A stretch of 64,000 bases of DNA from Hyphococcus sp. (GTDB lineage: Bacteria > Pseudomonadota > Alphaproteobacteria > Caulobacterales > Parvularculaceae): positions 20,997-84,996 of the forward strand of contig JANQJK010000002.1 in assembly GCA_028281665.1 (NCBI GenBank), given 5' to 3'. Under the pieces are notes generated by a model, which saw nothing but the letters and a program-made list of their open reading frames with translations, did no database searches and was not told the DNA's origin. The translations under genes and the position numbers were made by a program. Shown piece after piece: positions 28,773 to 38,246 of this stretch (position 1 is the stretch's first letter; every line of letters begins with the position of its first letter).

Positions 28773-30959
28773 TCACTTTCTCGGCCGCAGGGCTTTGGGC
28801 GCATTGTACTTTATCGCGCCGCCGCGCCCCGAAAGGCTCGGATTGGTCATCATATATGTGTGAACGTTAAAACCTTCCGCCTTCGACGCCGGTTTCGAGC
28901 GAATGAACTCTCCGTCTGGTTGCAACACCCAGCTTTGCGCATCGTCGTTGAGATTAGCGACCATGATGTAGTTGAGAATCTGCCGCCGCACGGTGCCGTT
29001 GTCGATCGGACAAAAGACCTCCACGCGGCGATTGAGATTGCGTGGCATCAAATCGGCCGATGAAAGATATACGGCTGCGCCGGCATTGGGCAGCGCGTCG
29101 CCCGCGCCGAATGCGTATATTCGCGCATGCTCAAGAAATCTGCCGACAATACTTTTTACACTGATATTATCGGAAAGGCCGGGCACGCCCGGTCGCAAAC
29201 AACAGATACCCCGAACGACAAGATCGATGCGGACGCCGGCCTGGGAAGCCTCATAGAGCTTGTCGATCATTGCGCCGTCAACGAGCGAATTCATCTTCGC
29301 CCAGATCGCCGCCTTCTTGCCTTTTCGCGCATTCTTTATCTCCCGGTCGATAAGTTCGGTAATGCGCGTGCGCGCCGTTAATGGCGCAACCGCGAATTTC
29401 TCGAACGATGACGGAGCCGCGTAGCCGGTGATGTAATTGAAAACCTTCGCCGCATCGCGCCCGATGGCCGGGTCGCAGGTAAACAGCGAAAGGTCGGTAT
29501 AGATCTTCGCGGTGATCGGATGATAGTTCCCGGTGCCGACATGAGTGTAGGTGCGCGCGCCATCGGTTTCCTGTCGCACAACGAGCGAGAGCTTTGCGTG
29601 CGTTTTGTATTCAACAAACCCGTAAACAACATTGACGCCGGCGCGCTCCAGCGCCCGGGCCCAGCGAATGTTGGCCTCTTCGTCGAAGCGCGCCTTGAGC
29701 TCGACGAGCGCCGTGACGTTCTTGCCCGCTTCGGCGGCTTCGATCAGCGCCTCGACAATCGGGGACTGTTTCGAGGTTCGGTAAAGCGTCTGCTTAATCG
29801 CAACGACTTTCGGATCCGCAGCGGCCTGTTTGAGGAACTGGACCACCACATCGAAGGACTCATACGGGTGGTGCACGAGAATATCTTTGGCGCGGATCGC
29901 GGAAAAACAGTCGCCCCCATGCTCGCGAATACGCTCCGGGAAGCGCGGCTCAAACACCTCGAACTGAAGGTCCGGGCGGTCTGCGGGAATAAGTTCGCTG
30001 GTTTGTGCAAGACCGAGAAACCCATCCACCGGAATGATATCCTGCGAAGTGGCCTGTAACCGGTCGGAAATAAGAGTGCGCAGATTCTCCGGCGTCGCGG
30101 CTTCGAAATTCACACGGATGACGTCGCCGCGCCGCCGCCGTCGCAGCATCGATTCAAAAACCCGGACCAGGTCTTCCGCCTCCTCCTCGATTTCAACGTC
30201 GGAGTCGCGCAGCACCGTAAAGGCGCCATGGCTCAGCATCTTGAAGTTCGGGAAAACGTGATCGATGAAACGGACGATCACGGTTTCCAGCGAAATAAAT
30301 CGCACTTCATTGCCGACGCGTGTTCCCGCATTCGAATCCGGAAGCCTGATGAACCGTCCGATCTTGCTCGGAACCGGGAGCAACGCCTCTTGAATTCGGC
30401 CATCGGGGCGTTCCATCTCAAAACACAGAACAAATCCGAGATTGGGAATGAAGGGAAACGGGTGCGCCGGGTCAAGCGCAAGCGGCGTCAGAATTGGAAA
30501 GATGTTTGTTTCAAATTCCGTCTGCAACCATTCGGTCTCGGCCGGCGTCACTTCGCTGTCGTCCAACACATGAACACCCGCAGCGCGCATCAGCGGCTGC
30601 AATTCGCGCCAGCAACGTTGCTGCTCATCGATCAGCGAAAGCGCCTTCTCATTGATCAGCGTCAGTTGCTTTTGCGGGGTCAGTCCCTCCTGGCTCAGGG
30701 CCGCAACGGACTCGCGCACCTGGCCGCGCAGACCCGCGACCCTGACCATATAGAACTCGTCGAGGTTGCTTGCCGAAATCGACAGAAACCGAAGTCGCTC
30801 CAGCAGCGGGTGGCTCTCGTTAAACGCCTCTTCCAGAACGCGCATGTTAAAGGACAGCCAGGACAACTCGCGATTGATGAAACGCTCGGGCGACTGCGCG
30901 GAGATTTCATCGGGCGAGCCCGTTTCACTGCTTGTCCTTGGTAGTGCGTCATCCGCCAC
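28773..30959 (-). CDS. ppk: Polyphosphate kinase 1
   Basis: A 728-residue enzyme that makes polyphosphate from ATP. The N-domain begins [20 protein letters not shown]; the catalytic His lies in the C1 domain segment [24 protein letters not shown], and the second conserved site in [16 protein letters not shown]. Length and domain order are normal for Ppk1. It is 27 nt downstream of hda and 50 nt upstream of ppx in one operon, a synteny known in Caulobacter relatives. Confidence 0.96.
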   Translation of the reverse strand: MADDALPRTSSETGSPDEISAQSPERFINRELSWLSFNMRVLEEAFNESHPLLERLRFLSISASNLDEFYMVRVAGLRGQVRESVAALSQEGLTPQKQLTLINEKALSLIDEQQRCWRELQPLMRAAGVHVLDDSEVTPAETEWLQTEFETNIFPILTPLALDPAHPFPFIPNLGFVLCFEMERPDGRIQEALLPVPSKIGRFIRLPDSNAGTRVGNEVRFISLETVIVRFIDHVFPNFKMLSHGAFTVLRDSDVEIEEEAEDLVRVFESMLRRRRRGDVIRVNFEAATPENLRTLISDRLQATSQDIIPVDGFLGLAQTSELIPADRPDLQFEVFEPRFPERIREHGGDCFSAIRAKDILVHHPYESFDVVVQFLKQAAADPKVVAIKQTLYRTSKQSPIVEALIEAAEAGKNVTALVELKARFDEEANIRWARALERAGVNVVYGFVEYKTHAKLSLVVRQETDGARTYTHVGTGNYHPITAKIYTDLSLFTCDPAIGRDAAKVFNYITGYAAPSSFEKFAVAPLTARTRITELIDREIKNARKGKKAAIWAKMNSLVDGAMIDKLYEASQAGVRIDLVVRGICCLRPGVPGLSDNISVKSIVGRFLEHARIYAFGAGDALPNAGAAVYLSSADLMPRNLNRRVEVFCPIDNGTVRRQILNYIMVANLNDDAQSWVLQPDGEFIRSKPASKAEGFNVHTYMMTNPSLSGRGGAIKYNAPKALRPRK

Positions 30960-30986
30960 GAGGTTACTTTGCTCCTGATTGCGCGC

Positions 30987-31721
30987 TTATGGGGGCGATC
31001 CGGCCACGTCGGACGCTTCGAAAGAGTTTATAATCTCTTTTGCCAGCGCAACGGTAATTTTTCTCTTACGGCGCGCCGCTTCCTCGTCCGCCCGATCGAC
31101 AAATGCCAGCGCCGCGGCGAAGGTGCGCGGCAGACGCGGCGCCGCATATTCGACGACGGCGCCGTCAACGGCGACCTGCCGGTCTCCAAAGGATTTGGCG
31201 ATCACGGCCCGCAACAGCGCTTCGTCGGGCTGATCGAGACTGGCGCGCGGGATCGCTTCGAGCCGCGTGCGCAGGTCTTTAAGCCCCGACGCCCACTCCC
31301 CGGGATGCCCGCGCCCCACAAGCACCGTCCGTATTCCGGCATTCGTCAATTCTTCCAGCGTACTGAGAAAGCGCCTTGGATCATCGGCAGGAAGGTTGTC
31401 GACGACAATGATTTTCGCAGCCGTCGGCGTCACCGAGCCCTCACTGCGCCAATCAAGGAAAGCGCCGTCATTCTCCGCGAGAATGATTGCGAGGTGGGTT
31501 TTTCCTGAACCCGCCGGACCGCAGATAATCAGGCTTGCTTCCGAAGACGCCAGCCACGCCTCGGACGCGCGCCACGCCGCATCATTGGTTGGGGCAATCA
31601 AAAACGCCTCGCGCGTGTATCGCGGCGGGCTCTGGGGCAGCGGCAACACAAGTTGCGCCGTCCCGCGCTTCTCTTGCAACGCCGCTGACTGCTTGCTCAC
31701 GCTTCGATCGCCTTTAACCAC
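30987..31721 (-). CDS. hdaA: DnaA regulatory protein Hda/HdaA
   Basis: A 244-residue AAA+ protein lacking the DnaA DNA-binding domain, which with the loaded sliding clamp stimulates ATP hydrolysis on DnaA to prevent over-initiation. The N-terminus has the clamp-binding motif QLVLPLP, and the Walker A motif GPAGSGKTH is near residue 69, with Walker B-like IIVVDNLPAD. Start is a GTG at 31721 or a second GTG at 31700; the sequence does not decide. Downstream of the DUF2066 gene by 9 nt and upstream of ppk. Confidence 0.9.
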   Translation of the reverse strand: MVKGDRSVSKQSAALQEKRGTAQLVLPLPQSPPRYTREAFLIAPTNDAAWRASEAWLASSEASLIICGPAGSGKTHLAIILAENDGAFLDWRSEGSVTPTAAKIIVVDNLPADDPRRFLSTLEELTNAGIRTVLVGRGHPGEWASGLKDLRTRLEAIPRASLDQPDEALLRAVIAKSFGDRQVAVDGAVVEYAAPRLPRTFAAALAFVDRADEEAARRKRKITVALAKEIINSFEASDVAGSPP

Positions 31722-31730
31722 CAGGCGCGA

Positions 31731-33125
31731 TTAAAACTCGCGCGCTGACGGGTAAGAAACCGGTCGAACTGGCGACCCATCGTCGATGTTGTTTCGTCCG
31801 AAAATCCCGCCGCGCCGTTCAACGGCTTGCCACTGCTGCGCAGCCGCCGGCGTTGCGATTGTCCAGTACTCGCCGTCGTAACTCCAGAGGACGAGACCTT
31901 GCGCTTCCATGGCGACAACGAGTTTCTCCGGATCGCCGAAGGCCTGGATCACCATTTCCGCGCCGCCGCGCGAAAGCGACCTGACCTGTACGCCGCTGAC
32001 CAGCGGCGTCGCCGTCAGCGCCGTGCGGATCTGCGCCCATTCGCCAATTGAGTTGTAAATCGCGCTGACATTCAGAAGCGCCGCCACCGTATGATCGATC
32101 AGCGTGCGTTCTTTCCAGGGCTTTGCGTATTTTGCGATCGTCTCTTCGATGGCGCGCTCGGCCAACGTCGGAAAGTTCCCGGAGGGCTGCGAAAACCAGG
32201 CTTCAGCGATAACGTCGCCAACGGCGGGCTGTCCGAGCTGATTGTTTTGCGGCTCGCCTACCCCCGCGAGGTCGTCGGCGATGCCCAGGTCGCCCGCATC
32301 GACACTGCCGACAAAGCCGCCGTCGACATAGGCATTGATGAAGCGGACCCGCAATCTGTCGTCCCCATCGCGCTGCTGAAGAAAGGCATGGGCAACGATG
32401 ATTTGCGGTACGGAATACCGGGCCGCCATGGCGCCGAGCGCTTCAGAGTCGATAGCCACGGCCTGACGGGCCGAAACGTTCGCGGAGTCTTCGAGATCGC
32501 CCAGCGGCGCGATCAGCGGCGTCAGCTCATTGTTGTAAGGGCGCACCTTCCATGCCGCCATCCACGGATTGTTCTCTTCCCAGAGGTAAAGCCCGTTCCC
32601 GGTCTGAAGGACCGGCACGACAAGCGCGGTTCTCGTTTGCGCCTCGCTGTACGGTATCTGCGCATCCTTCAAGAGCTTGCGCACCTGGTCCGGCTTGAAG
32701 CGATAGGTAATGTAGGCGCGATACGTCTTCGACGAACTTTTTTCGTTATAGACCTCAAACCCGGATTCAAGTTGCTCCAGCATTTCGTTCGACAGGGAAA
32801 TGCCCTGCGGCTGTGGAAACGAATCATAGCTTTCAGCAACGCCGGGACTTGCCGTGGCCGTGGCTGCGTCTGCCGAAGGCGCCCCCGTCAGCGTGGGCAG
32901 CCGCGGCCAGTCGTCTTCGACGGTCAGTCGTCGCAACAGAATGTCGATGGCGCGGCGGCGTCCGTCGCGCTGCGCCGCCGCCTTTGCCTGCGTGGCGCTG
33001 TCCGCCCGCGCCTGAACAGCAACGCGGGGCACCACAAAAACATCCTCGCCGACCGCCAGGGCCGGTTGCGGCGTCGCCGCCCACGCGACAACAAGGGCGG
33101 AAACAATCGTCAGAAAACGCATCAT
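31731..33125 (-). CDS. DUF2066 domain-containing exported protein
   Basis: A 464-residue protein with a signal peptide (FLTIVSALVVAWAATPQPALA) followed by EDVFVVPRVAVQARADSATQAKAAAQRDGRRRAIDILLRRLT, the N-terminal DUF2066 signature, and YRAYITYRFKPDQVRKLLKDAQIPYSE. Its function is not known. It is the first gene of the hda-ppk-ppx operon; its place next to hda in alphaproteobacteria is typical. The double ATG (33125 or 33122) is the likely start, because the longer frame hides the signal peptide. Confidence 0.88.
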   Translation of the reverse strand: MMRFLTIVSALVVAWAATPQPALAVGEDVFVVPRVAVQARADSATQAKAAAQRDGRRRAIDILLRRLTVEDDWPRLPTLTGAPSADAATATASPGVAESYDSFPQPQGISLSNEMLEQLESGFEVYNEKSSSKTYRAYITYRFKPDQVRKLLKDAQIPYSEAQTRTALVVPVLQTGNGLYLWEENNPWMAAWKVRPYNNELTPLIAPLGDLEDSANVSARQAVAIDSEALGAMAARYSVPQIIVAHAFLQQRDGDDRLRVRFINAYVDGGFVGSVDAGDLGIADDLAGVGEPQNNQLGQPAVGDVIAEAWFSQPSGNFPTLAERAIEETIAKYAKPWKERTLIDHTVAALLNVSAIYNSIGEWAQIRTALTATPLVSGVQVRSLSRGGAEMVIQAFGDPEKLVVAMEAQGLVLWSYDGEYWTIATPAAAQQWQAVERRGGIFGRNNIDDGSPVRPVSYPSAREF

Positions 33126-33277
33126 CACGCTGATTTTTTCACCTCTGGCTTCTTCGCCCGCCGGCCCCGCCCGCGGCGGCGACAATATAGCCGCGCCGCC
33201 CGTCCGAAACGACCCCATTTCACGCAATCGCAGCAATTAGTTGCGCGGGCACGCCGGCTTTGGCTAGGAGATGCGCC

Positions 33278-34282
33278 ATGAGCGATGCTTACAAATCCGC
33301 AGGCGTTGATATTGACGCCGGTGACCGGCTTGTCCGGGCGATTGCGCCGATGGCGCGGTCCACAGCCAGAGCCGGCGCAGATTCCGCACTGGGCGGCTTT
33401 GGCGGCCTGTTCGACCTGAAAGCGGCGGGCTTTCAGGACCCCATCCTTGTCTCGGGCGCGGACGGTGTCGGCACCAAGCTGAAGCTGGCGATCGCAACGG
33501 GAAATCACGCGACGATAGGGATCGACCTTGTCGCCATGTGCGCCAATGATGTCTTAGCACAGGGCGCCGAGCCGTTGTTTTTCCTGGACTATTTCGCGAC
33601 CGGCGTGCTCAGCGAAGAAATTGCCGCGAGCGTCGTCTCAGGCATCGCGGAAGGCTGTCGGCAGGCCGGGTGCGCATTGATCGGCGGAGAAACGGCGGAA
33701 ATGCCCGGCATGTATGGCGACGGCGAATACGACCTCGCCGGGTTTTGCGTCGGCGCCGCTGAACGGGGCGCGCTCCTGCCGAATGGCGTGTCGGACGGCG
33801 ACGTGCTGATCGGCCTCGCCTCGTCCGGCGCCCACTCTAACGGGTACTCCCTGATCCGGAAAATCGTCGACGAAACGGGCGCTCCGCTGGATGCGCCGGC
33901 GCCGTTCGATACGACCCAAAGCCTCGGCGCGGCATTGCTTGCGCCGACGAGAATTTATGTGAAACCGCTATTGCCGTTGATGCGCGCAGGCGACATTCGC
34001 GCCTTCGCCCACATCACCGGCGGCGGCCTGACCGATAATACGCCGCGGGTCATGCCGGACGATCTCGTCCCGGCATTCGATGACCCAGCCCTTGCGTTGC
34101 CGCCGCTGTTTCAATGGCTGCAAGAAGCCGGCGGCCTGAGCGACGAGGAGATGCGTCGAACGTTCAATTGCGGCATTGGCGGCGTTGTTGTCTGCGCGCC
34201 GGATAAGGCTGACAACGCCATTGCTGCGTTGCTTAGCGCCGGCGAGGATGCGCGCGTTATTGGCTCGGTTCGAAAGAAGTGA
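33278..34282 (+). CDS. purM: Phosphoribosylformylglycinamidine cyclo-ligase
   Basis: PurM makes aminoimidazole ribotide in purine synthesis. The 334-residue protein begins [18 protein letters not shown] and shows [34 protein letters not shown] and the [11 protein letters not shown] segment. The ATG at 33278 has a TAGGAG ribosome binding site. purN follows 6 nt after its stop. Confidence 0.96.
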   Translation: MSDAYKSAGVDIDAGDRLVRAIAPMARSTARAGADSALGGFGGLFDLKAAGFQDPILVSGADGVGTKLKLAIATGNHATIGIDLVAMCANDVLAQGAEPLFFLDYFATGVLSEEIAASVVSGIAEGCRQAGCALIGGETAEMPGMYGDGEYDLAGFCVGAAERGALLPNGVSDGDVLIGLASSGAHSNGYSLIRKIVDETGAPLDAPAPFDTTQSLGAALLAPTRIYVKPLLPLMRAGDIRAFAHITGGGLTDNTPRVMPDDLVPAFDDPALALPPLFQWLQEAGGLSDEEMRRTFNCGIGGVVVCAPDKADNAIAALLSAGEDARVIGSVRKK

Positions 34283-34288
34283 TGCGAA

Positions 34289-34942
34289 ATGCCTGTAGCT
34301 AAAGTCGCCGTTCTCATTTCCGGCCGCGGATCGAACTTCAAAGCTTTGCTCGACGCCTGCGCGGCTCCGGAATACCCGGCCGAAATCACGCTTGTCATTT
34401 CGAACAAGCCGAAAGCCGCCGGTCTCGACCACGCGCGCAAAGCGGGCGTCACCCAGGCGGTTATCGACCATCGCGATTTCGAAACGCGAGAAGAGTTCGA
34501 TGAGGCGGTCTCCGAGCGGCTCCGGGCGGCCAAGATCGACTATGTCTGTCTCGCCGGTTTCATGCGGATGCTGTCGCCCGGCTTTGTCGACGAATGGCGC
34601 GGCCGGCTGATCAATATTCATCCGTCGCTTTTGCCGGCGTTTCGCGGCCTCCATGTTCAGGAGCGCACCCTTGACGCAGGCGTCAAAATTGCGGGCTGCA
34701 CGGTGCATTTTGTGTCCGCGGAAATGGACGCCGGGGCGATCATCGGCCAGGCGGCGGTGCCGGTATTGCCGGGGGACACGCTGGAAAGCCTTTCCGACCG
34801 CATTCTCGAACAGGAACACCGGCTCTATCCGGCGAGTCTGCGTCTGATCGTCGAGGGCCGCGCCCGCATTTCCGGCGCGGTCGTTCAGTATGATGTGGCG
34901 ATCGAATGCGAAGGATCGCTCATTAATCCGCCAACTGACTAA
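34289..34942 (+). CDS. purN: Phosphoribosylglycinamide formyltransferase
   Basis: PurN transfers a formyl group from 10-formyl-tetrahydrofolate to GAR. The 217-residue protein shows VLISGRGSNFKALLDA (phosphate binding), CLAGFMRMLSPGFV, the catalytic NIHPSLLPAFRGLHVQE (Asn, His) and HFVSAEMDAGAIIGQAAV (Asp). Operon with purM. The stop interlocks with the DUF1499 gene in CTAA. Confidence 0.96.
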   Translation: MPVAKVAVLISGRGSNFKALLDACAAPEYPAEITLVISNKPKAAGLDHARKAGVTQAVIDHRDFETREEFDEAVSERLRAAKIDYVCLAGFMRMLSPGFVDEWRGRLINIHPSLLPAFRGLHVQERTLDAGVKIAGCTVHFVSAEMDAGAIIGQAAVPVLPGDTLESLSDRILEQEHRLYPASLRLIVEGRARISGAVVQYDVAIECEGSLINPPTD

Positions 34943-35727
34943 ACCAGCGACGCTTTGAACTTTTTCGTGAATGCGCGCACCCGTTCGGCATTGGCGCCGA
35001 GATCCGATCCGCCGACCCGCGACTTGGAGCGGACATTAACAACTGAACCGCCCTCCGCCGGCGTGACGCGGACGACAAAATCGTCGATGAATCCGAACCA
35101 GGTTGACGTGTACGCGGCTTCAACACGCCAGCCGCCATTTTCAATCGGCCCGTCGGAAAGCAACTTCATGCCCATTTCCTGTATGACATCGCGCGCCCGA
35201 ACCGCCGCATCCTCGACGCTGAGCGTCGTTTCGATCGGCGCGATGTCCGGAAAAGCAAGGCGCTGAGATTCCGAAACGGTCAGGTCAGTCCCGCGCACGG
35301 CATCGTCGCCCAGATATTCCGGCGGATTGGATCGCGGCTCGCCTGCCGCCGTGACGATCATTGGCGGATCATCGAAGTCGGTTGTGATGTCGTGAATGAC
35401 CGGATTTGCGGCCGCCAGCGCGCGCATCTTCAATGGAATCGTCGAGCTGCCCACAGCGATAGCCGCACACAGCAGCGCAAACCCTGCGAGACGGGGCGCG
35501 CCTGTCACAAATCCTAAAACACCGCCCAAAACGGCCAGCGCAGCAGCCCCGCGCACGGGCCATGCCTCAACAATACCGAACAGCGCTTCGCGCGGGGCAA
35601 GCTTGCCGTAAATCTTAAAAGCAACTGGAAATTCCCAGAGCCCCCAGCCGGCGCCCGGTCCTGCGATTGCAATCGCCAGCCCAAGTCCGAGCGCGAGCAA
35701 CGAGACAAGCAAGATCAAGACTTTCAT
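34939..35727 (-). CDS. DUF1499 family membrane protein
   Basis: A 262-residue protein with an N-terminal signal anchor and two further hydrophobic segments (about 1-25, 58-80, 80-96), then a soluble DUF1499 domain: NPVIHDITTDFDDPPMIV, and the C-terminal GWRVEAAYTSTWFGFIDDFVVRVTPAEGG...VNVRSKSRVGGSDLGANAERVRAF. The function is not known. It is convergent with purN and its promoter lies in the 148-base gap before the PHA-system gene. Confidence 0.85.
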   Translation of the reverse strand: MKVLILLVSLLALGLGLAIAIAGPGAGWGLWEFPVAFKIYGKLAPREALFGIVEAWPVRGAAALAVLGGVLGFVTGAPRLAGFALLCAAIAVGSSTIPLKMRALAAANPVIHDITTDFDDPPMIVTAAGEPRSNPPEYLGDDAVRGTDLTVSESQRLAFPDIAPIETTLSVEDAAVRARDVIQEMGMKLLSDGPIENGGWRVEAAYTSTWFGFIDDFVVRVTPAEGGSVVNVRSKSRVGGSDLGANAERVRAFTKKFKASLV

Positions 35728-35875
35728 GAGGGCCTCTCCCGAATTCCGGCGCCCCGAATGCTAGTCTAGCGAGCCCGATAAGGCCAATAAATTAAGCCGC
35801 GATGGCGCCATAGCGCATTGAACGGCCGGTCCGGGCCCCTATCTCTAGGCGCGAAGCATCACGGACTACGTTCCA

Positions 35876-36193
35876 ATGGCGAGACCTGTGACAGTCACTA
35901 TGTCTCACGACCTTGGCCTCGACGAAGCGCGCGCGCGCTTTCGCGAAGGGTCCGAAAAACTGCACCAGCAATTGTCCGGCGGCATGGTGTTCAAGTTCAG
36001 CGAAAATTGGGAGACGGACGATCGTCTGACCTTCGTCGCCAGGGGGCTCGGCCAAACCATCACTGGCGAGATTGACATATTCCCTCAACACGTGCGCATC
36101 ACAGCCACACTGCCCGGCATTCTGGCTTCGATCGCGGAAACCATCGCCGGAAAGGTCGAGAAAGAAGGCAAGCTGTTGCTGGAACGCAAATAG
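35876..36193 (+). CDS. Polyhydroxyalkanoic acid system family protein
   Basis: A 105-residue cytosolic protein that fits the small family found with PHA granule genes: HDLGLDEARARFREG, FKFSENWETDDRLTFVARGLGQTITGEIDIFPQHVRITATLPGILASIAE. Its biochemical role is not established. No PHA synthase gene is in the window. The ATG at 35876 is chosen; an internal start at MSHDLG is possible. Confidence 0.8.
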   Translation: MARPVTVTMSHDLGLDEARARFREGSEKLHQQLSGGMVFKFSENWETDDRLTFVARGLGQTITGEIDIFPQHVRITATLPGILASIAETIAGKVEKEGKLLLERK

Positions 36194-36204
36194 CGAAAAG
36201 CTAC

Positions 36205-37590
36205 TTATGGCTTGCCGAGCAGCTCCAGCGCACCCGCCGTCATGGCATGAACGCCCGTCTTGAGTGTTGGCTCAGGGATCGGCGCGAAGAACGGTGAGTG
36301 GTTCGCCGGCGGCAAAGGCCCTTTTCCTTCGCGCGCTGCTTTCATTGCCGCCGGGTCATTACCGCCGGTCCAGAAGATCACCGTCGGGATGTCCTCGTCG
36401 GTACGCCCGAAGCGGCTGAAGTCTTCTCCTCCCATGGATGGCGCCCGCGCATATACGCGCGCCTCGCCAATCTCGGCGGCGACCGCACTCATGACCCGTT
36501 CCGTCATCGCCGGATCGTTGTAGGTCGACGGCGTATACGTGTCCTCAATCACGACCTCGGGCATCATGTCGTCCGGCAGGCCCGCAGACCGCGCCTGCGC
36601 CTCGGCGATACGCTTGATCCCGGCAAGCAGTTTCTCGCGCACGTCATCTTCGTAGGAACGCACCGTGATCTGCAAATGCGCCGCATCGGGAATGATGTTG
36701 TGTTTATAGCCAGCCTGAAATGCACCGACCGTGACGACGCCCGATTGCAGCGGGTCGAGTTCGCGCGAAACTAAGGTCTGTAGGGCGTTGACGATCTGCG
36801 CGCCAATCACAATCGGATCCTTGCCAAACTGCGGCGCGGACCCGTGCGCGCCGACGCCTTTCACATAGATATCGACGCTGTCCACATTGGCGAGGGCATA
36901 ACCTGACGTGTAGGTGACGTCGCCGGCGGAATCCCAACCGGACGTATGGGTTGCAAGGACATAGTCGGGCTTTGGAAATTTCTTGTAGAGCCCTTCCTCG
37001 ATCATCGCCATGGCGCCAAGGCCCACTTCCTCCGCTGGCTGACCAATGAGCACCAGCGTGCCGGACCACTGATCCTTCATGGCGGCGAGGCGGCGCGCCG
37101 CCCCGATCAGGATCGCCATGTGGCTGTCATGAGCGCAGGCGTGCATGACCGGCGCTTCCTGCCCGCGATAATCAACGGCGGTTACCGTGGACGCGTAAGG
37201 AAGCCCCGTTTTCTCCTCAAGGGGCAGCGCATCCATGTCCGCGCGCAGCAGCAATGTCGGCCCCTCGCCGTTTTCCATCACTGCGACAAGGCCGTAACCG
37301 CCTACGCCGTCGAGCACGTCGCCGACATCCGCTTTCATTTTCTTTCTTACCCACTTATCGCCGATCCCCGTCGTGACCTCAAAGCCAAGCGGTTCAAGCT
37401 CCGCCTGCATGCGCGCGGCGCTTTCGCTCTCCTTGAACGACAGTTCCGGATTGGCGTGGAAATGCTTGTACAGCTCAAAAATATAGTCGTAGTCGGCATC
37501 GACAGCGGATTTGAGATCGACCGCCGCCGCGTGTCCGCTGAAGACGAGAAACGCGGAGGCGGCAATGGTTCCCAGGAACGTCCGTTTCAT
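36205..37590 (-). CDS. Exported M20D amidohydrolase/peptidase
   Basis: A 461-residue zinc-dependent hydrolase with signal peptide (FLGTIAASAFLVFSGHAAA). The M20D core shows FHANPELSFKE, the metal site HACAHDSHMAILIGAARRLA, the catalytic GQPAEEVGLGAMAMIEEGL, and a dimerization domain (GSAPQFGKDPIVIGAQIVNALQTLVSRELDPLQSGVVTVG). Family members hydrolyse acyl or indole-amino acid amides; the substrate is unknown. The start at MKRTFLG places the signal peptide correctly; the frame is open 18 residues upstream. Confidence 0.93.
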   Translation of the reverse strand: MKRTFLGTIAASAFLVFSGHAAAVDLKSAVDADYDYIFELYKHFHANPELSFKESESAARMQAELEPLGFEVTTGIGDKWVRKKMKADVGDVLDGVGGYGLVAVMENGEGPTLLLRADMDALPLEEKTGLPYASTVTAVDYRGQEAPVMHACAHDSHMAILIGAARRLAAMKDQWSGTLVLIGQPAEEVGLGAMAMIEEGLYKKFPKPDYVLATHTSGWDSAGDVTYTSGYALANVDSVDIYVKGVGAHGSAPQFGKDPIVIGAQIVNALQTLVSRELDPLQSGVVTVGAFQAGYKHNIIPDAAHLQITVRSYEDDVREKLLAGIKRIAEAQARSAGLPDDMMPEVVIEDTYTPSTYNDPAMTERVMSAVAAEIGEARVYARAPSMGGEDFSRFGRTDEDIPTVIFWTGGNDPAAMKAAREGKGPLPPANHSPFFAPIPEPTLKTGVHAMTAGALELLGKP

Positions 37591-37811
37591 TTTATCTTTA
37601 TTCCTCGTCTGAATTCTTCGAGCGTCTCCATCGCGCTGTTCCAATGATGGGAGCCGGCTCTCGCGGCGTTCTCAAAGCGACGCTGCTCGTTATTGTTATT
37701 GTAGTCGACCGGACGGGCCAGCGGCGCGCCCCTCGCCGTTCCACCGGTCCTCTCCCCCACACCGACCCTACAAAGCGTTCTTCAGATGCGCCAGCCTGCG
37801 GGGCAGCCCTA
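37591..37811. other. Divergent intergenic region, amidohydrolase and blaI
   Basis: This 221-base stretch lies upstream of the blaI promoter and contains the amidohydrolase promoter by position. I see no gene or repeat in it; a BlaI reading frame extended through it is not conserved-looking. Confidence 0.4.
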
Positions 37812-37840
37812 TTGACTACAGATGTAGTCTCATGTTTAGA
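37812..37840 (+). promoter_or_regulatory. blaI promoter, -35 and -10 elements
   Basis: TTGACT at 37812-37817 and TTTAGA at 37835-37840 with the ideal 17-base spacing. The expected start of transcription is near 37847, giving a very short leader before the ATG at 37860 or 37869. Operator 1 begins inside the -35 and operator 2 covers the -10 edge and the start, so a bound repressor would block RNA polymerase. Confidence 0.7.
37814..37829. promoter_or_regulatory. BlaI/MecI-type operator 1
   Basis: A dyad GACTACA-GA-TGTAGTC, the TACA-N-TGTA form of BlaI/MecI/CopY operators. It overlaps the -35. It is the exact reverse complement of operator 2 over 16 bases (17 with the flank), the two centres 25 bases apart. 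Confidence 0.85.
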
Positions 37841-37854
37841 CTACATCTGTAGTC
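37839..37854. promoter_or_regulatory. BlaI/MecI-type operator 2
   Basis: A dyad GACTACA-TC-TGTAGTC, inverted with respect to operator 1, lying over the end of the -10 and the presumed transcription start, five bases before the ATG at 37860. This placement fits autorepression by the adjacent repressor. Confidence 0.85.
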
Positions 37855-37859
37855 GAACG

Positions 37860-38246
37860 ATGGGCCTTATGGACAAGCCGATCTCCAATGCCGAATTCGA
37901 GGTGATGGACGTGTTGTGGGCGGAGAGCCCCCTCGCGGCGAGCGACGTTACGCGCCGCATTGCCGGCAAGACAAAGTGGAGCGGCAAGACGGTGAAGACC
38001 CTCCTCGCGAGACTTGTCGAAAAGGGCGCGCTCGGTCATCGGAGCGAAGGGCGGCGCTATCTTTACCGTCCGTTAATCACGCGGGCGGAATACGCTGCGG
38101 GAGAAACGGAAATGCTTGCGGACAAGCTGTTTGACGGCCGCGCGGCGCCGCTGGTCGCGCATCTCGCGGACGCGCGCGGTCTGTCTGCTGACGACATCGA
38201 CGAACTGGAAACGATTGTCGCGGAGTTAAAACGTGAGCGCGACTGA
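37860..38246 (+). CDS. BlaI/MecI/CopY family transcriptional repressor
   Basis: A 128-residue repressor with an N-terminal winged helix (ISNAEFEVMDVLWAESPLAASDVTRRIAGKTKWSGKTVKTLLARLVEKGALGHRSEGRRYLYRPLI) and a C-terminal dimerization part. Two start codons fit, 37860 and 37869. The two operators just upstream and the co-transcribed M56 peptidase gene, overlapping by 14 bases, make autoregulation and proteolytic or signal-induced derepression the likely scheme. Confidence 0.93.
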   Translation: MGLMDKPISNAEFEVMDVLWAESPLAASDVTRRIAGKTKWSGKTVKTLLARLVEKGALGHRSEGRRYLYRPLITRAEYAAGETEMLADKLFDGRAAPLVAHLADARGLSADDIDELETIVAELKRERD